A stretch of 40,420 bases of DNA. It comes from Flavobacteriales bacterium (GTDB taxonomy: Bacteria > Bacteroidota > Bacteroidia > Flavobacteriales_D > Sanyastnellaceae). The notes beneath the pieces were generated by a model. That model was not told the DNA's origin. It saw only the letters and a program-made list of their open reading frames with translations, and searched no databases. The position numbers and the translations under genes were made by a program. Below, piece after piece: positions 6,890-16,155 of this stretch (position 1 is the first letter of the stretch; each line of letters begins with the position of its first letter). The stretch is taken from contig JAPKCA010000008.1 of assembly GCA_028823145.1 (NCBI GenBank), forward strand, positions 1-40,420, read 5' to 3'.

Positions 6890-9800
6890 ATGCAAACAAC
6901 CCATAAGCAACCCGTATTGTTGGCTCTCGTAGCGTCGATGCTTGCGATGTTGCCATCGCACCAAGCATGGGCGGATTCCGATCGAAATCGTACAATTCAG
7001 GCCCCAAAGGCGGTTGACGGAGTGTGGTTCGTTCCCAATGCAGGCCAATGGCATGAGGATGTGCTGTGGTCAGCGCGGGTTTATGGGGGAGATTTATGGA
7101 TGACCAAAACTGGCTGGAAAGCGGCTATGCTAGGCCCGGGTTATGACGCTTTGGGGAGACACGAAACCCCTACGGGACCGCTCACCCAATTCGTCTTGGA
7201 AGCAACATGGGAAGAAGCGTTGCCAGAAGCGGCATCACAAAGTGGATCGCAACCTGCAGACCATTTCATATCCTTTTATCATGGCCTGGACCCCAATAGT
7301 TGGGCAGAAGGTGTAACTCCTGTGAGTCGCATGCGAGCGGAGGAGGTATGGCCTGGAATTGGGATGGTCATGGATGGCCGAAGGGGCGGAACAAATCGGG
7401 TCAAATACGATTGGGTCGTTGCGCCCGGGGCAGATCCGGAGCAAATTTCCACGTTGTACCGTGGGTTGGAATTGCATGTCACTTCCAGCGGAGCAATCAA
7501 GCATTTGGTTGGACCGGCTGTGGGCGATGGCGATGCGATGACAGGAACATGGGGAGAACTGCTCGAACAAGCCCCGTTTGCTTACCAGATGAATGGTTCC
7601 CGCATGGAGGAGGTGACATGTGCCTATCGTGTGGAGAACCTGGAAAATGGTGAGACAAGAGTTCAATTTGAGCTAGGGGAATACGACAACAACCGCCCCC
7701 TGATTATTGATCCAGAAATCGAATTTGCTTCCTTCATCGGCTCTACGGCTGATAGCTGGGGATTCACGGCGGCATATGACAATGATGGCCGCTTGATTGG
7801 TGGTTCTGGAGTGCGGGCTGCGGGATACCCAACGACGGCTGGAGCAATCAGCACGGCATTCGGCGGCGGTGATTTTGATTTTGGAATCAGCGTGTTTTCT
7901 ACGGATGGAACAACGCTGGAATACAGCACATACCTCGGGGGATCAGGAAGGGAATATCCGCACAGCATCGTGACCAATGAAGACGGAGATATTTTCGTTA
8001 TGGGAACCACGGGTTCAGCGGACTTCCCCACAACATCGGGAGCTTTTCAAGTGGCGTTCGGCGGGGGACCGTTTCTAGATTTGGCCACGTATCATTTTTA
8101 TGGCACGTTCGATAGCGGCTCGGACATCGTGATTTCTCGAATCAACGGAGCGGCAGGAACATTGGACGCATCGACGTACATCGGCGGATCTGGAAATGAC
8201 GGGCTTAACCTAGGGGAGAAGCTCAACTACAACTATGGGGATGTGTGCCGCGGGGAAATCAACATCGACCCTGCTGGAAATGTGTGGGTAGCAACGAGCA
8301 CTCGGAGCGACGATTTCCCATTGGCGCAAGCCACAGACCCTGCCCTGAATGGAATCAGTGATGCCGTAGTTTTTCAACTGTCATCGGATCTAGAGAGCCT
8401 GCTTTTCTCCACGTATTTTGGAGGGAGTGCGGATGACGCAGCATTCGGTATTCAATTCGCTACGGGGACACCGGGATTTGCATACTTCACCGGGGGAACC
8501 AAAAGCGACGACTTGCCGTCCACGCCGGGAGCGTATCAAACTGATTTGGCGGGAGATGTTGATGGTTTTCTTGCATCGCTCGATTACAGCGGTCCGTTCC
8601 CGTTTCTTTCTGGAGTCACGTATTTCGGAACGGACGACTACGATCAATCCTATTTCGTGCAATTGGACACCGATGACCGCCCACACATTTGTGGTCAAAC
8701 AACGGGATCTTCCATGGCGTTGGTCGGAGATGTTTACAGTGACAGCCCCAACGGCAGCACGTTCGTTGCCCGATTGAGTGAAAATTTAGAAGACTTGAAC
8801 TGGGTCACCCGCATTGGATTGGCACAAACGGGAATCGACATTAGCCCAACGGCATTTCTGGTTTCGGACTGCGACGAAATGTACCTCAGTGGATGGGGTG
8901 GCGCGACCAATTCTTTGAACAGTGGTTATGCAGGTCAATCCACTACAAATGGAATGCCTACGACGGTAGACGCTTATCAATTGGGAACGGATGGAAGTGA
9001 TTTTTGGTTGGGCGTGCTTGCACCAGAAGCATCAGAATTGACGTATGGCACCTTTTTAGGAGGGGTGTTTTCAAATGAACACGTGGATGGAGGAACGTCG
9101 AGGTTTGATAAAAATGGAACCGTTTATCAAGCCGTCTGTGCTGGATGCGGTGGTTGGGATGATTTTCCAACAACACCAGGCTCTTGGTCTTCGACAAACG
9201 GATCTTCCAACTGCAACTTGGGGGTATTTAAGTTCAATCTGGGTTCGTTGATAGCGGATATAGAAATTGACGCGCCAGACCTGATTTGTGTGGGGGAACC
9301 GATTCAATTCGTCAACAATTCAATTGGAGGGACGAGTTACGAATGGTTTTTCGGGGATTTAAATTACAGCGAAGAAGAAAACCCAGAATACATCTACGCA
9401 ACACCCGGCGAATGGGAGATTATGTTGATTGTATCGGATGTCAGTGGCTCAGGGGGTTGTTTGGAACCGGATACAGCGATCGTTACGTTGTTTATTGAGG
9501 ACACGCCGACCCCCACACTGGATGAAGTCCCGACTCTTTGCGAAGGTGATGAGGTCACATTGCAAGCGTATGGTACGGGAGCATTGGAATGGCAACCTCA
9601 CCCAACGCTCAGCGATATCAGCATCCCCAATCCCATTGCTTCTCCAACGGAAACGACGATTTATACGGTGGAAGATTCAAACGCATGCGGAATGGCGTCG
9701 GCGTCAGTAACGGTAACGGTCGAAATCATGGAGACGGATATCACAGGAGATTTGTCCATGTGTGTGGGTGATGTGGTTGAACTGGAGGCTACAGGAGGAA

Positions 9801-10915
9801 CATCTGTAATCTGGAGTCCAGCGGTCGGGCTCGGGACGCCGGCATCCGCCACCACAACCGCAAGTCCGGCATCGACGACCACCTATACGGCAATCATCGA
9901 ATCGGATGCAGGATGCACAGAGGAAGAAGAAATGACCATCTATGTCGTGCAAGAGGTTCCTGGAGGAACAACCTATCCTACCGTGTTTTTGTGCGCTGGG
10001 CAGGGGGTGTTTTTGGAGGCAGACGAGGGCGATAGCTATCTGTGGTCGCCTGCCGAATTGGTGAGCAATCCGCTCAGTCAAACTCCCTATGTGTCACCTT
10101 CAGAGAACACAACATTTACCGTGAGCATTGCCAACGTTTGCGGAGTCGGGGTAGATAGCGTCTCGGTGGAACTCATTGCGCCCACGGCGTCCGCAACAGG
10201 TGGAGGCTGGATGTGTCGAGGGGAAACCATGTTGCTGAGCTGTTCCGAGGGGGTTCATTATTCGTGGACACCAGCCGAGTTGGTAGAAAACCCCTCGGCA
10301 CAAACCACGGCCGTTTTCCCCATTCAAAACACCACGTTTACCGTTTACGTCATGGACGAGTTTGGGTGTACGGGAAGCACTGAAATGGAAGTGTTGGTGT
10401 GGCAACCGCCTTATGTTCATGCTGGGCCTGATCGCGAAGTAGATTGGCTCGATCGCGTCCGATTATTTGGAACGGTAGATGCCGACACATTGTGGTGGAC
10501 ACCTGCAGATGCGTTGAGTTGTAGCGATTGCTTGACACCGGAAGTTCAGGTACAAGGCCCTCAGTGGTTTGTGCTTCAAAGCATTTCCCCTGAGGGTTGT
10601 TTGGCAACGGACAGCGTGCATATCGATGTCTTTTACCCCATCTATGTTCCGAATGCATTTTCGCCGAACAATGATGGAGTGAATGATGCTTTTTTCGTGG
10701 ATGGAGTGGACCCCCGTGGATACCGTTTGGAGATTTACAATCGTTGGGGTGATTTGATCTTTTACAGTGAAGATTCGGCGGAACCTTGGATTGGAAACAA
10801 CCAGCAAAAAGGATCAGATTACTTTGTTCCTGATGATGTGTATCTGTGGCGTTTGCGTTACGAATTGCGTGACGGACCCCGGTTGATTGACGGCAGTGTC
10901 ACGATCATTCGGTAG
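6890..10915 (+). CDS. Giant secreted multidomain protein with type IX secretion (gliding-motility type B) C-terminal domain
   Basis: A 1341-residue exported protein. Residues 1-28 are a signal peptide ending AWA. Residues about 44-275 match the DUF7948-like N-terminal region found before SBBP repeats (WFVPNAGQW, then KYDWVVAPGADP and PLIIDPE). About 278-780 consists of SBBP-type beta-propeller repeats recognisable by repeated FSTYFGGS/DD, TGSADFPTT and YLGGSG motifs. A PKD domain follows (about 784-868: SYEWFFGD, PEYIYATPGEW), then Ig/PKD-like modules to about 1245. The last 90 residues (from PNAFSPNNDGVND through YNRWGDLIF) are the T9SS type B sorting domain, which directs export through the outer membrane. 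Adhesin or surface-layer roles are plausible; no catalytic motif is visible. It stands alone between gpsA and the HU/SPOR gene. Confidence 0.92.
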   Translation: MQTTHKQPVLLALVASMLAMLPSHQAWADSDRNRTIQAPKAVDGVWFVPNAGQWHEDVLWSARVYGGDLWMTKTGWKAAMLGPGYDALGRHETPTGPLTQFVLEATWEEALPEAASQSGSQPADHFISFYHGLDPNSWAEGVTPVSRMRAEEVWPGIGMVMDGRRGGTNRVKYDWVVAPGADPEQISTLYRGLELHVTSSGAIKHLVGPAVGDGDAMTGTWGELLEQAPFAYQMNGSRMEEVTCAYRVENLENGETRVQFELGEYDNNRPLIIDPEIEFASFIGSTADSWGFTAAYDNDGRLIGGSGVRAAGYPTTAGAISTAFGGGDFDFGISVFSTDGTTLEYSTYLGGSGREYPHSIVTNEDGDIFVMGTTGSADFPTTSGAFQVAFGGGPFLDLATYHFYGTFDSGSDIVISRINGAAGTLDASTYIGGSGNDGLNLGEKLNYNYGDVCRGEINIDPAGNVWVATSTRSDDFPLAQATDPALNGISDAVVFQLSSDLESLLFSTYFGGSADDAAFGIQFATGTPGFAYFTGGTKSDDLPSTPGAYQTDLAGDVDGFLASLDYSGPFPFLSGVTYFGTDDYDQSYFVQLDTDDRPHICGQTTGSSMALVGDVYSDSPNGSTFVARLSENLEDLNWVTRIGLAQTGIDISPTAFLVSDCDEMYLSGWGGATNSLNSGYAGQSTTNGMPTTVDAYQLGTDGSDFWLGVLAPEASELTYGTFLGGVFSNEHVDGGTSRFDKNGTVYQAVCAGCGGWDDFPTTPGSWSSTNGSSNCNLGVFKFNLGSLIADIEIDAPDLICVGEPIQFVNNSIGGTSYEWFFGDLNYSEEENPEYIYATPGEWEIMLIVSDVSGSGGCLEPDTAIVTLFIEDTPTPTLDEVPTLCEGDEVTLQAYGTGALEWQPHPTLSDISIPNPIASPTETTIYTVEDSNACGMASASVTVTVEIMETDITGDLSMCVGDVVELEATGGTSVIWSPAVGLGTPASATTTASPASTTTYTAIIESDAGCTEEEEMTIYVVQEVPGGTTYPTVFLCAGQGVFLEADEGDSYLWSPAELVSNPLSQTPYVSPSENTTFTVSIANVCGVGVDSVSVELIAPTASATGGGWMCRGETMLLSCSEGVHYSWTPAELVENPSAQTTAVFPIQNTTFTVYVMDEFGCTGSTEMEVLVWQPPYVHAGPDREVDWLDRVRLFGTVDADTLWWTPADALSCSDCLTPEVQVQGPQWFVLQSISPEGCLATDSVHIDVFYPIYVPNAFSPNNDGVNDAFFVDGVDPRGYRLEIYNRWGDLIFYSEDSAEPWIGNNQQKGSDYFVPDDVYLWRLRYELRDGPRLIDGSVTIIR
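9520..10400 (+). repeat. Tandem Ig/PKD-like modules in the secreted protein
   Basis: Between residues about 877 and 1170 the protein repeats a module of roughly 70-95 residues. Each begins with a short strand and a conserved Cys-x-G (LCEGDEV, MCVGDVVEL, LCAGQGVFL, MCRGETMLL), continues to a Trp-x-P core (WQPHPTL, WSPAVGL, WSPAELV, WTPAELV) and ends in a Thr-rich strand with TTFTV or TTYT. The last two units are nearly parallel (PAELV-x-NP in both), which suggests recent duplication. The boundaries given are approximate. Confidence 0.65.
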
Positions 10916-10944
10916 GCCTGAATTCCGGGTGAAGGAAATGGAAG

Positions 10945-10975
10945 TTGCAGGGCTCACGCGTTTCTCCTAATTTCG
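10945..10975 (+). promoter_or_regulatory. Possible promoter of the HU/SPOR gene
   Basis: TTG at 10945-10947, a 20-base spacer and TAATTTCG at 10968-10975 match the Bacteroidota layout with one mismatch in the -7 box. The transcript would start about 15 bases before the ATG at 10995. The intergenic gap behind the secreted protein (79 bases) holds nothing else I can identify. Confidence 0.3.
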
Positions 10976-10994
10976 AACACTGATTAGCGCCTTT

Positions 10995-12050
10995 ATGGGA
11001 TACCTCGACACACAACTACACCGTCTTTTTTTAGATCACGATTGCGTGGTTGTTCCGGGTTTGGGAGGATTTGTATGCAATCAAATGGCTGCGCGATACG
11101 ATGCCTCTAGGCAAGAATTGATCCCCCCATCACGTGGCATATTGTTCAATGAACGACTGAGTCAGAATGATGGCGTTTTAGCCCAGACGGTGGTGCGACG
11201 TGCGGGATTGTCGTATTCGGAGGCATTGAAAGCGATTGAATCGGAAGCCTCAGAGTTGAAGCGACGTGTGATGGCGAATCAAACGGTGACCATTGAACAT
11301 GTCGGAAGGATGTACCTGGGAAAGGAAGGGGGTATCATGTTTATGCCAGAGGAAGAGTTGGAGCGCATGCTGCGTTCGTTTGGTTTGCAGCGCATTCCAT
11401 TGCGTCCACTGAAAACAGTGACGAACCCCACGACCGCTAGAGTCCTTGAGATGCCACCACGTGATGCGATCAAAGGTTCCAAGCAGTGGATCCGCATTGC
11501 AGCGGCCATTGCCATCCCGGTTCTGGGTGGAGCAGGAATGTTCGTTGCAGATAATTGGGAGGAACCCGTGGCGTTGATGAGTGCGGTTCCATCCATGCAC
11601 AACCGGGTGATTGAAAGTGATTTCCAGCCCCGCTTTGAAGAAGAGGCAGTCCTTCTTTCAGGGATAAAAACAGAGCCCGTATTCGAATCGGTGATGCAAG
11701 CGTCCGAAGGGGCCTCAGTTACTCGTTTCGACTTTACGACTGAAAGAGTCTCTTCAACGGGGACGGCCGTGGTATTGGCTGCTGTTGAGGAAAAGTCTTC
11801 AGCGATTCAAGAACAAATGATCGTGCTGGTCGCGGGTGCTTTCGCTGTAGAATCGAATGCCATGAATCTGTCGGCCAAGTTGCAAACGGAAGGCTTTTCA
11901 TCGGAAATCCTGTTGCAAGAAAGCGGCCTGCACTTGGTAACATATGCCAGCTTTCAATCCGAAGTTGAAGCGCGAAAGACATTGACCGAAATCCGAAAGG
12001 ATGATCGGTGGTCTTCTGCTTGGATGAAGCGATTCAAAGCGAACGGTTAA
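10995..12050 (+). CDS. HU-CCDC81-type protein with one membrane segment and a C-terminal SPOR domain
   Basis: A 351-residue protein with a Bacteroidota-specific architecture. Residues 1-135 match the paired HU-like domains related to eukaryotic CCDC81 (VVPGLGGFV near 18-26, ILFNERLSQNDG, then a second unit with VTIEHVGRMYL). A single hydrophobic stretch at about 165-188 (IAAAIAIPVLGGAGMF) is the membrane anchor. Residues about 273-349 form a SPOR domain, a fold that binds denuded peptidoglycan glycan strands at septa (VLVAGAFAVESNA, GLHLVTYASF and the final helix). The predicted topology is a cytoplasmic HU region and a periplasmic SPOR, which suggests a link between nucleoid or cytoplasm and cell-wall remodelling. 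It lies one base before the HAD gene, so the two are cotranscribed. Confidence 0.85.
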   Translation: MGYLDTQLHRLFLDHDCVVVPGLGGFVCNQMAARYDASRQELIPPSRGILFNERLSQNDGVLAQTVVRRAGLSYSEALKAIESEASELKRRVMANQTVTIEHVGRMYLGKEGGIMFMPEEELERMLRSFGLQRIPLRPLKTVTNPTTARVLEMPPRDAIKGSKQWIRIAAAIAIPVLGGAGMFVADNWEEPVALMSAVPSMHNRVIESDFQPRFEEEAVLLSGIKTEPVFESVMQASEGASVTRFDFTTERVSSTGTAVVLAAVEEKSSAIQEQMIVLVAGAFAVESNAMNLSAKLQTEGFSSEILLQESGLHLVTYASFQSEVEARKTLTEIRKDDRWSSAWMKRFKANG

Positions 12051-12051
12051 G

Positions 12052-12720
12052 ATGGCCAACGTGGCTTTGCCCGACGCGCTCATATTGGACTTCGGGGGCG
12101 TTCTGTACGACATCGACTACGATGCTCCCGTTCGTGCTTTTAAACAGTTAGGGGTTGAGGATTTCGCGGGCATTTATCATCAAGCCTTTCAAAGTCCTGC
12201 ATTTGATCAGTTGGAATGTGGCCGGATTGCACCAGCGGACTTCTACACGTTTTTAGAAAGCCATTGTGCGTCGGGAACGACCAGGCAACAGGTCATAGAC
12301 GCATGGAATTGCATTCTCGTGGGCATGCATGCATCACGGATTGAAATGGTGCGGGCATTGGGGAAACAAACCCGTTTGTTTTTGTTTAGCAACACCAACG
12401 TCATTCATGCCGGAGTATTTGAGGCATGGATGGAAGAGCACATTGGATTGTCGCCGTTTCGCAACGCATTTGAAGGCATTCACTACAGCCATGAATTGGG
12501 CTTCCGCAAACCGGATCCGGCATCGTTTTTGGCTTTGTGTCGTCAACATGAAGTGAATCCGGCCAAGGCTTTGTTCATAGATGATAGCCAGCAACACGTG
12601 GATGGCGCAGAGCAAGCAGGTTTGGAAACGCATTGGCACGCACCTGTGACAGATGACGTGGCAGTATGGCTATCCCAAAGGGGCTTCAAGTTGCCAGAAT
12701 CTGCGTTTCTTCCGGATTAA
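12052..12720 (+). CDS. HAD-superfamily hydrolase (subfamily IA-like)
   Basis: A 222-residue cytosolic haloacid dehalogenase-like hydrolase. Motif I is DFGGVLYD (residues 13-20), in which the usual second Asp is Gly, the variant seen in YihX-like and related groups. Motif II is FLFSNTN with the Ser, motif III is GFRKPDP with the Lys, and motif IV is FIDDS. A helical cap lies between motifs I and II. Members of this group are mostly sugar-phosphate or nucleotide phosphatases; the substrate here cannot be deduced. The gene follows the HU/SPOR gene after one base, and its TAA shares the TTAA with the opposite-strand stop of the DUF6495 gene. Confidence 0.88.
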   Translation: MANVALPDALILDFGGVLYDIDYDAPVRAFKQLGVEDFAGIYHQAFQSPAFDQLECGRIAPADFYTFLESHCASGTTRQQVIDAWNCILVGMHASRIEMVRALGKQTRLFLFSNTNVIHAGVFEAWMEEHIGLSPFRNAFEGIHYSHELGFRKPDPASFLALCRQHEVNPAKALFIDDSQQHVDGAEQAGLETHWHAPVTDDVAVWLSQRGFKLPESAFLPD

Positions 12721-13157
12721 TCTGGAACGTTGATTCCCGCGACCATTTCGGCTTGGACGGCTTTGAATCGGTCTTCATCGCAGGGCTTCGCGCCTTGTTC
12801 TAGCAATAAAAATATTTCTCGTCCTCGGGCCTCGGCTTCGTATTGTTTCCCCCCTTGTGACCAAGTGGCGACGCCATCTTCATGAACACAATGGATGACA
12901 TGAGCTGTTAGTTCAGTGAAATGAAACAGCCATAAATCTCCTGGAGTGGGCTGATGTTCCAAGCAATCAATTGCGCCTGTTGCCCCATCCCAGAACTGTT
13001 CGCTAAACGCATCCAAACACCCCTCTACTTCGGGGGCATCGGTGGACAATTTCTTTTCCCAATCATCCGAAGTAATGCTTTCAGACGCCAAATATCGGAC
13101 GAATTCAGCTTCAACAGCATGCAGTTCCTCTCGGGTGAGACGCCGATACTTTCCCAT
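12717..13157 (-). CDS. DUF6495 family protein
   Basis: A 146-residue protein that opens MGKYRRLTREEL and continues with EFVRYLAS and TSDDWEK, the N-terminal pattern I associate with the Bacteroidota family DUF6495. It has no signal peptide or membrane segment and is acidic overall. A middle segment rich in His and Trp (LWLFHFTELTAHVIHCVH) and a C-terminal helix may form the core. Function is unknown. It is the last gene of the TonB receptor-kdsB-oligopeptidase operon, nine bases behind the peptidase stop, and overlaps the end of the HAD gene tail to tail by four bases. Confidence 0.8.
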   Translation of the reverse strand: MGKYRRLTREELHAVEAEFVRYLASESITSDDWEKKLSTDAPEVEGCLDAFSEQFWDGATGAIDCLEHQPTPGDLWLFHFTELTAHVIHCVHEDGVATWSQGGKQYEAEARGREIFLLLEQGAKPCDEDRFKAVQAEMVAGINVPD

Positions 13158-13166
13158 GCGGTCAAC

Positions 13167-15377
13167 TCATTCTGTGATGCCCTCGAGCATCATGAAGAAA
13201 GAATATTCCAGGGCAACTTCACGTAGCCGCTTGAATCTGCCAGAAGCTCCTCCGTGTCCGGTTTCCATATTGCAATGCATGATCAACAAATGATCATCTG
13301 TTTTGACATCGCGCAATTTGGCCATCCATTTGGCGGGCTCCCAATATTGCACTTGGCTGTCCCAATATCCGGTCGTAACCAGCATATGCGGATAGTCTTG
13401 AGCAGCTACGTTGTCATAGGGGCTATAAGACATCATGTAATCGAATGCATCCTTGTTCTTGGGGTTGCCCCACTCGTCAAACTCGCCCGTTGTCAAAGGA
13501 ATACTCTCATCCAACATGGTGTTAATGACATCCACAAATGGCACGGCAGCAATGACACCGTTGAAGAGTGATGGCGCCATATTCACGGCTGCACCCATGA
13601 GCAAACCTCCTGCGGAGCCACCCATCGCGTAGAGGTGATTAGGCGACGTAAAACCGAGGTCGACCATCGCCTGTCCGCAATCAATGAAATCGGTGAAGGT
13701 GTTGATTTTGTTGAACAATTTCCCATCCTCGTACCACTTTCGGCCCATTTCTTGACCACCGCGAATGTGTGCAATGGCGAAAATGAATCCGCGATCCAGT
13801 AGACTCAAACGCGTGCTCGAAAAACCAGCGTCCATGCTGTATCCGTAACTTCCGTAGGCATATAAAAGGAAAGGATTGGAGCCATCCTTTTTGATGCCTT
13901 TGCGGTAGACAAGGGAAACGGGAACTTCGGTTCCATCCGTCACTTTGACCATCACCCGTTCGCTCATGTAGTTGGCGGAATCAAACATGCCTCCCAACAC
14001 CTCTTGTTGCTTGAGCAATTCGGTCTCCTTGGACTCCATATCCATTTCGAACAATGAACTTGGCGTCGTCATCGAAGTGTAGCCGTAACGCAAGCTCTTC
14101 GTATCGAAATCGGGGTTGGCACCGACATAGGCAGAATATGCCGGATCAGGAAACTCGATGTAGTAATTGCCGGCGTCATCCCACCGTTTCACATGGATTT
14201 GATTGAGTCCACCGGTCCGCTCTTCGACGACCAAATAATCCTTGAAAATTTCAATGCCCTCCAACAAAGTCTCTTCACGATGCGGAATGACATCTGTCCA
14301 ATTTTCGTAGGATGGTGCAACAATGGGTGTGCGGACCAATTTGAAGTTCTGCGCATCGCGGTTGGTGACGATATAGAAATGGTCGCCATAATGAGTGCAG
14401 TTGTATTCTAGGTCGCGTTCGCGTGGTTGAATGACGGTCCAATCTCCGTGCGGATTGTTCGCGTCCAAAAAGCGCCATTCTGTACTAAGCGTTGAATAGC
14501 TTACCAGCATCAAGAACCGATTGCTTTTCGTCTTGCCGATGCCACAGCCAAAAGTTTCGTCGGCTTCTTCATACACCAGTTGATCTTCAGAAGCATCGGT
14601 TCCTAAAACGTGCTTATATATCCGGTGGGACCTCAAAGTGACGGGATCTTTTTTCGAATAGAAAACCGTTTGGTTGTCATTCGCCCATGTGGCGCCGCCA
14701 GTTGTTTGGGGAATCTGATCGGCCAACATTTCGCCAGTCGCTAAATTTTTGAATTGCAAGGTGTATTCTCGGCGGCTCACCGTGTCTACGCTGAAGGCTA
14801 AAATTTCATTGTTGGTGCTTACGGCTTGCCCACCGACGGCATAGTAGCTGAATCCTTCAGCCATTTCGTTCACGTTCAGCATGACCTTCTCCTCAGCGTC
14901 CAATGAACCTTCTTTGCGGCAATAAATTGCGTACTCTTTGCCCTCCTCATACCGGCTGTAATACCAATATCCGTTGTCGCGCAGGGGAACACTTTGGTCG
15001 TCTTGCTTGATGCGCCCTTTGATCTCTTCAAAAAGCGATTCTTGGAAAGATTCCGTGGATTTCATAACCGCCTCCGTGTACGTGTTTTCCGCATTCAGGA
15101 AGTCGACGACCTCTTGTGTCTGGGAATCTGATTCTTTGGCTTCTTTTTGCTCATCGCTCAACCGCATCCAGAAGTAATCGTCTTTCAAAGACAATCCATG
15201 GATATCGGTTGTATGAGGTTTTTTGTCCGCAACAGGTGGAGCGGGAAATTGGCTTTCGGACAGGACGGGTTGAGAATGAGAGCTCATAGAAGATTCGGTC
15301 GAGGAATTGCAAGCAGAAAACAAACAAACCGCAATGCTCAGGGCAAAAACGGCTGCGATGGAGCCAAAAAATTTCAT
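13167..15377 (-). CDS. ptrB: Oligopeptidase B-like serine peptidase (family S9A), predicted lipoprotein
   Basis: A 736-residue prolyl-oligopeptidase-family enzyme. An N-terminal beta-propeller (about residues 50-440) precedes the alpha/beta-hydrolase domain. The catalytic triad is Ser588 in GGSAGG, Asp673 in GYWDSQV and His708 in ETGHGG. Upstream, YAYGSYG and the oxyanion-side segment AHIRGGQEMG are conserved. Members cut short peptides after basic residues. The N-terminus has a lipoprotein signal peptide with a lipobox ending FSAC (Cys23) and a Ser/Thr-rich linker, so the enzyme should be a membrane-anchored periplasmic lipoprotein, unlike cytosolic E. coli PtrB. It lies 28 bases behind kdsB. 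Substrate preference is inferred from the family. Confidence 0.93.
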   Translation of the reverse strand: MKFFGSIAAVFALSIAVCLFSACNSSTESSMSSHSQPVLSESQFPAPPVADKKPHTTDIHGLSLKDDYFWMRLSDEQKEAKESDSQTQEVVDFLNAENTYTEAVMKSTESFQESLFEEIKGRIKQDDQSVPLRDNGYWYYSRYEEGKEYAIYCRKEGSLDAEEKVMLNVNEMAEGFSYYAVGGQAVSTNNEILAFSVDTVSRREYTLQFKNLATGEMLADQIPQTTGGATWANDNQTVFYSKKDPVTLRSHRIYKHVLGTDASEDQLVYEEADETFGCGIGKTKSNRFLMLVSYSTLSTEWRFLDANNPHGDWTVIQPRERDLEYNCTHYGDHFYIVTNRDAQNFKLVRTPIVAPSYENWTDVIPHREETLLEGIEIFKDYLVVEERTGGLNQIHVKRWDDAGNYYIEFPDPAYSAYVGANPDFDTKSLRYGYTSMTTPSSLFEMDMESKETELLKQQEVLGGMFDSANYMSERVMVKVTDGTEVPVSLVYRKGIKKDGSNPFLLYAYGSYGYSMDAGFSSTRLSLLDRGFIFAIAHIRGGQEMGRKWYEDGKLFNKINTFTDFIDCGQAMVDLGFTSPNHLYAMGGSAGGLLMGAAVNMAPSLFNGVIAAVPFVDVINTMLDESIPLTTGEFDEWGNPKNKDAFDYMMSYSPYDNVAAQDYPHMLVTTGYWDSQVQYWEPAKWMAKLRDVKTDDHLLIMHCNMETGHGGASGRFKRLREVALEYSFFMMLEGITE

Positions 15378-15405
15378 AGGGAGTGGCGTCTAGTGAGCGC
15401 CAAAG

Positions 15406-16155
15406 TTACGCTAGTTCTCCCTTTTGAAGCATCTTTTCCAAACGAATGAGATCTTCGGGAGTATCCACGGAATGCGTGGCGTGAGAGGTGTTGCCAACGT
15501 GGATGTCCCAGCCATGCTCCAACCAACGCAGCTGTTCGAGCTGCTCGCGCTTTTCCAAAGGAGAGGAATGAAGATGAGTCAAGGCATCCAAGGCGCCACG
15601 GGTGAAGGCATATAACCCTACGTGTTCAAACCACGGTCCGGGACTCGAAGGCAAGGCTGCGCGACTGAAAAAAAGGGCTCGGCCGTTCAAGTCACAAACG
15701 ACCTTGACTCGATTGGGGTTTTCACGCTCTGTATCATCATCGGATTTTGGACGTGCGAGGGTCGCAATCGATGCGCCAGGCAAACGAATGAGATGCGCGA
15801 GCTTTTGCAGCTGTTCTGGATGCACAAATGGCTCGTCCCCTTGGATGTTAAGCATGGCTTCCGCATGCAAACCGTGTTTTTCTTCCCACTGCAACAAAGC
15901 GGCATGGCTGCGCAAGGTGCCATTGGCCAATCCCGGATCAGTCATGAGTGCTTCAGCCCCCGATTCTTGCGCTTCCTTCGCTATGGCGACATCATCCGTG
16001 GCGACCAGTACGTAATCGCAAACGCCTGCTTCAATTGCACGTTTTACCGTCCTTGAAATGACACTTACACCATCGATTTTAGCCAGGGGTTTGCCTGGAA
16101 AACGAGTCGACCCCATACGTGCAGGGATGACGCCAACAAGTGAAACGGATTCCAT
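15406..16155 (-). CDS. kdsB: 3-deoxy-manno-octulosonate cytidylyltransferase (CMP-KDO synthetase)
   Basis: A 249-residue cytosolic nucleotidyltransferase that activates KDO with CTP for lipopolysaccharide inner-core synthesis. The N-terminal IPARMGSTRFPGKPL (residues 10-24) is the CTP-binding signature. VLVATDD, the GDEPFVHPEQL segment with the metal-binding Asp, RPKSDDD, the YAFTRGAL segment and the E-LEQLRWLEHGW segment follow in the order seen in KdsB. Length is normal. The start overlaps the stop of the upstream TonB receptor by one base (TAATG), which indicates translational coupling. Its presence shows that the cell makes KDO-containing LPS. Confidence 0.95.
   Translation of the reverse strand: MESVSLVGVIPARMGSTRFPGKPLAKIDGVSVISRTVKRAIEAGVCDYVLVATDDVAIAKEAQESGAEALMTDPGLANGTLRSHAALLQWEEKHGLHAEAMLNIQGDEPFVHPEQLQKLAHLIRLPGASIATLARPKSDDDTERENPNRVKVVCDLNGRALFFSRAALPSSPGPWFEHVGLYAFTRGALDALTHLHSSPLEKREQLEQLRWLEHGWDIHVGNTSHATHSVDTPEDLIRLEKMLQKGELA

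Noticed and set aside
12052-12720. HAD protein as a dead enzyme because motif I is DFGG rather than DxD
   Set aside because: DFGG or DIGN variants are normal in YihX-like HAD hydrolases, and motifs II to IV are intact.
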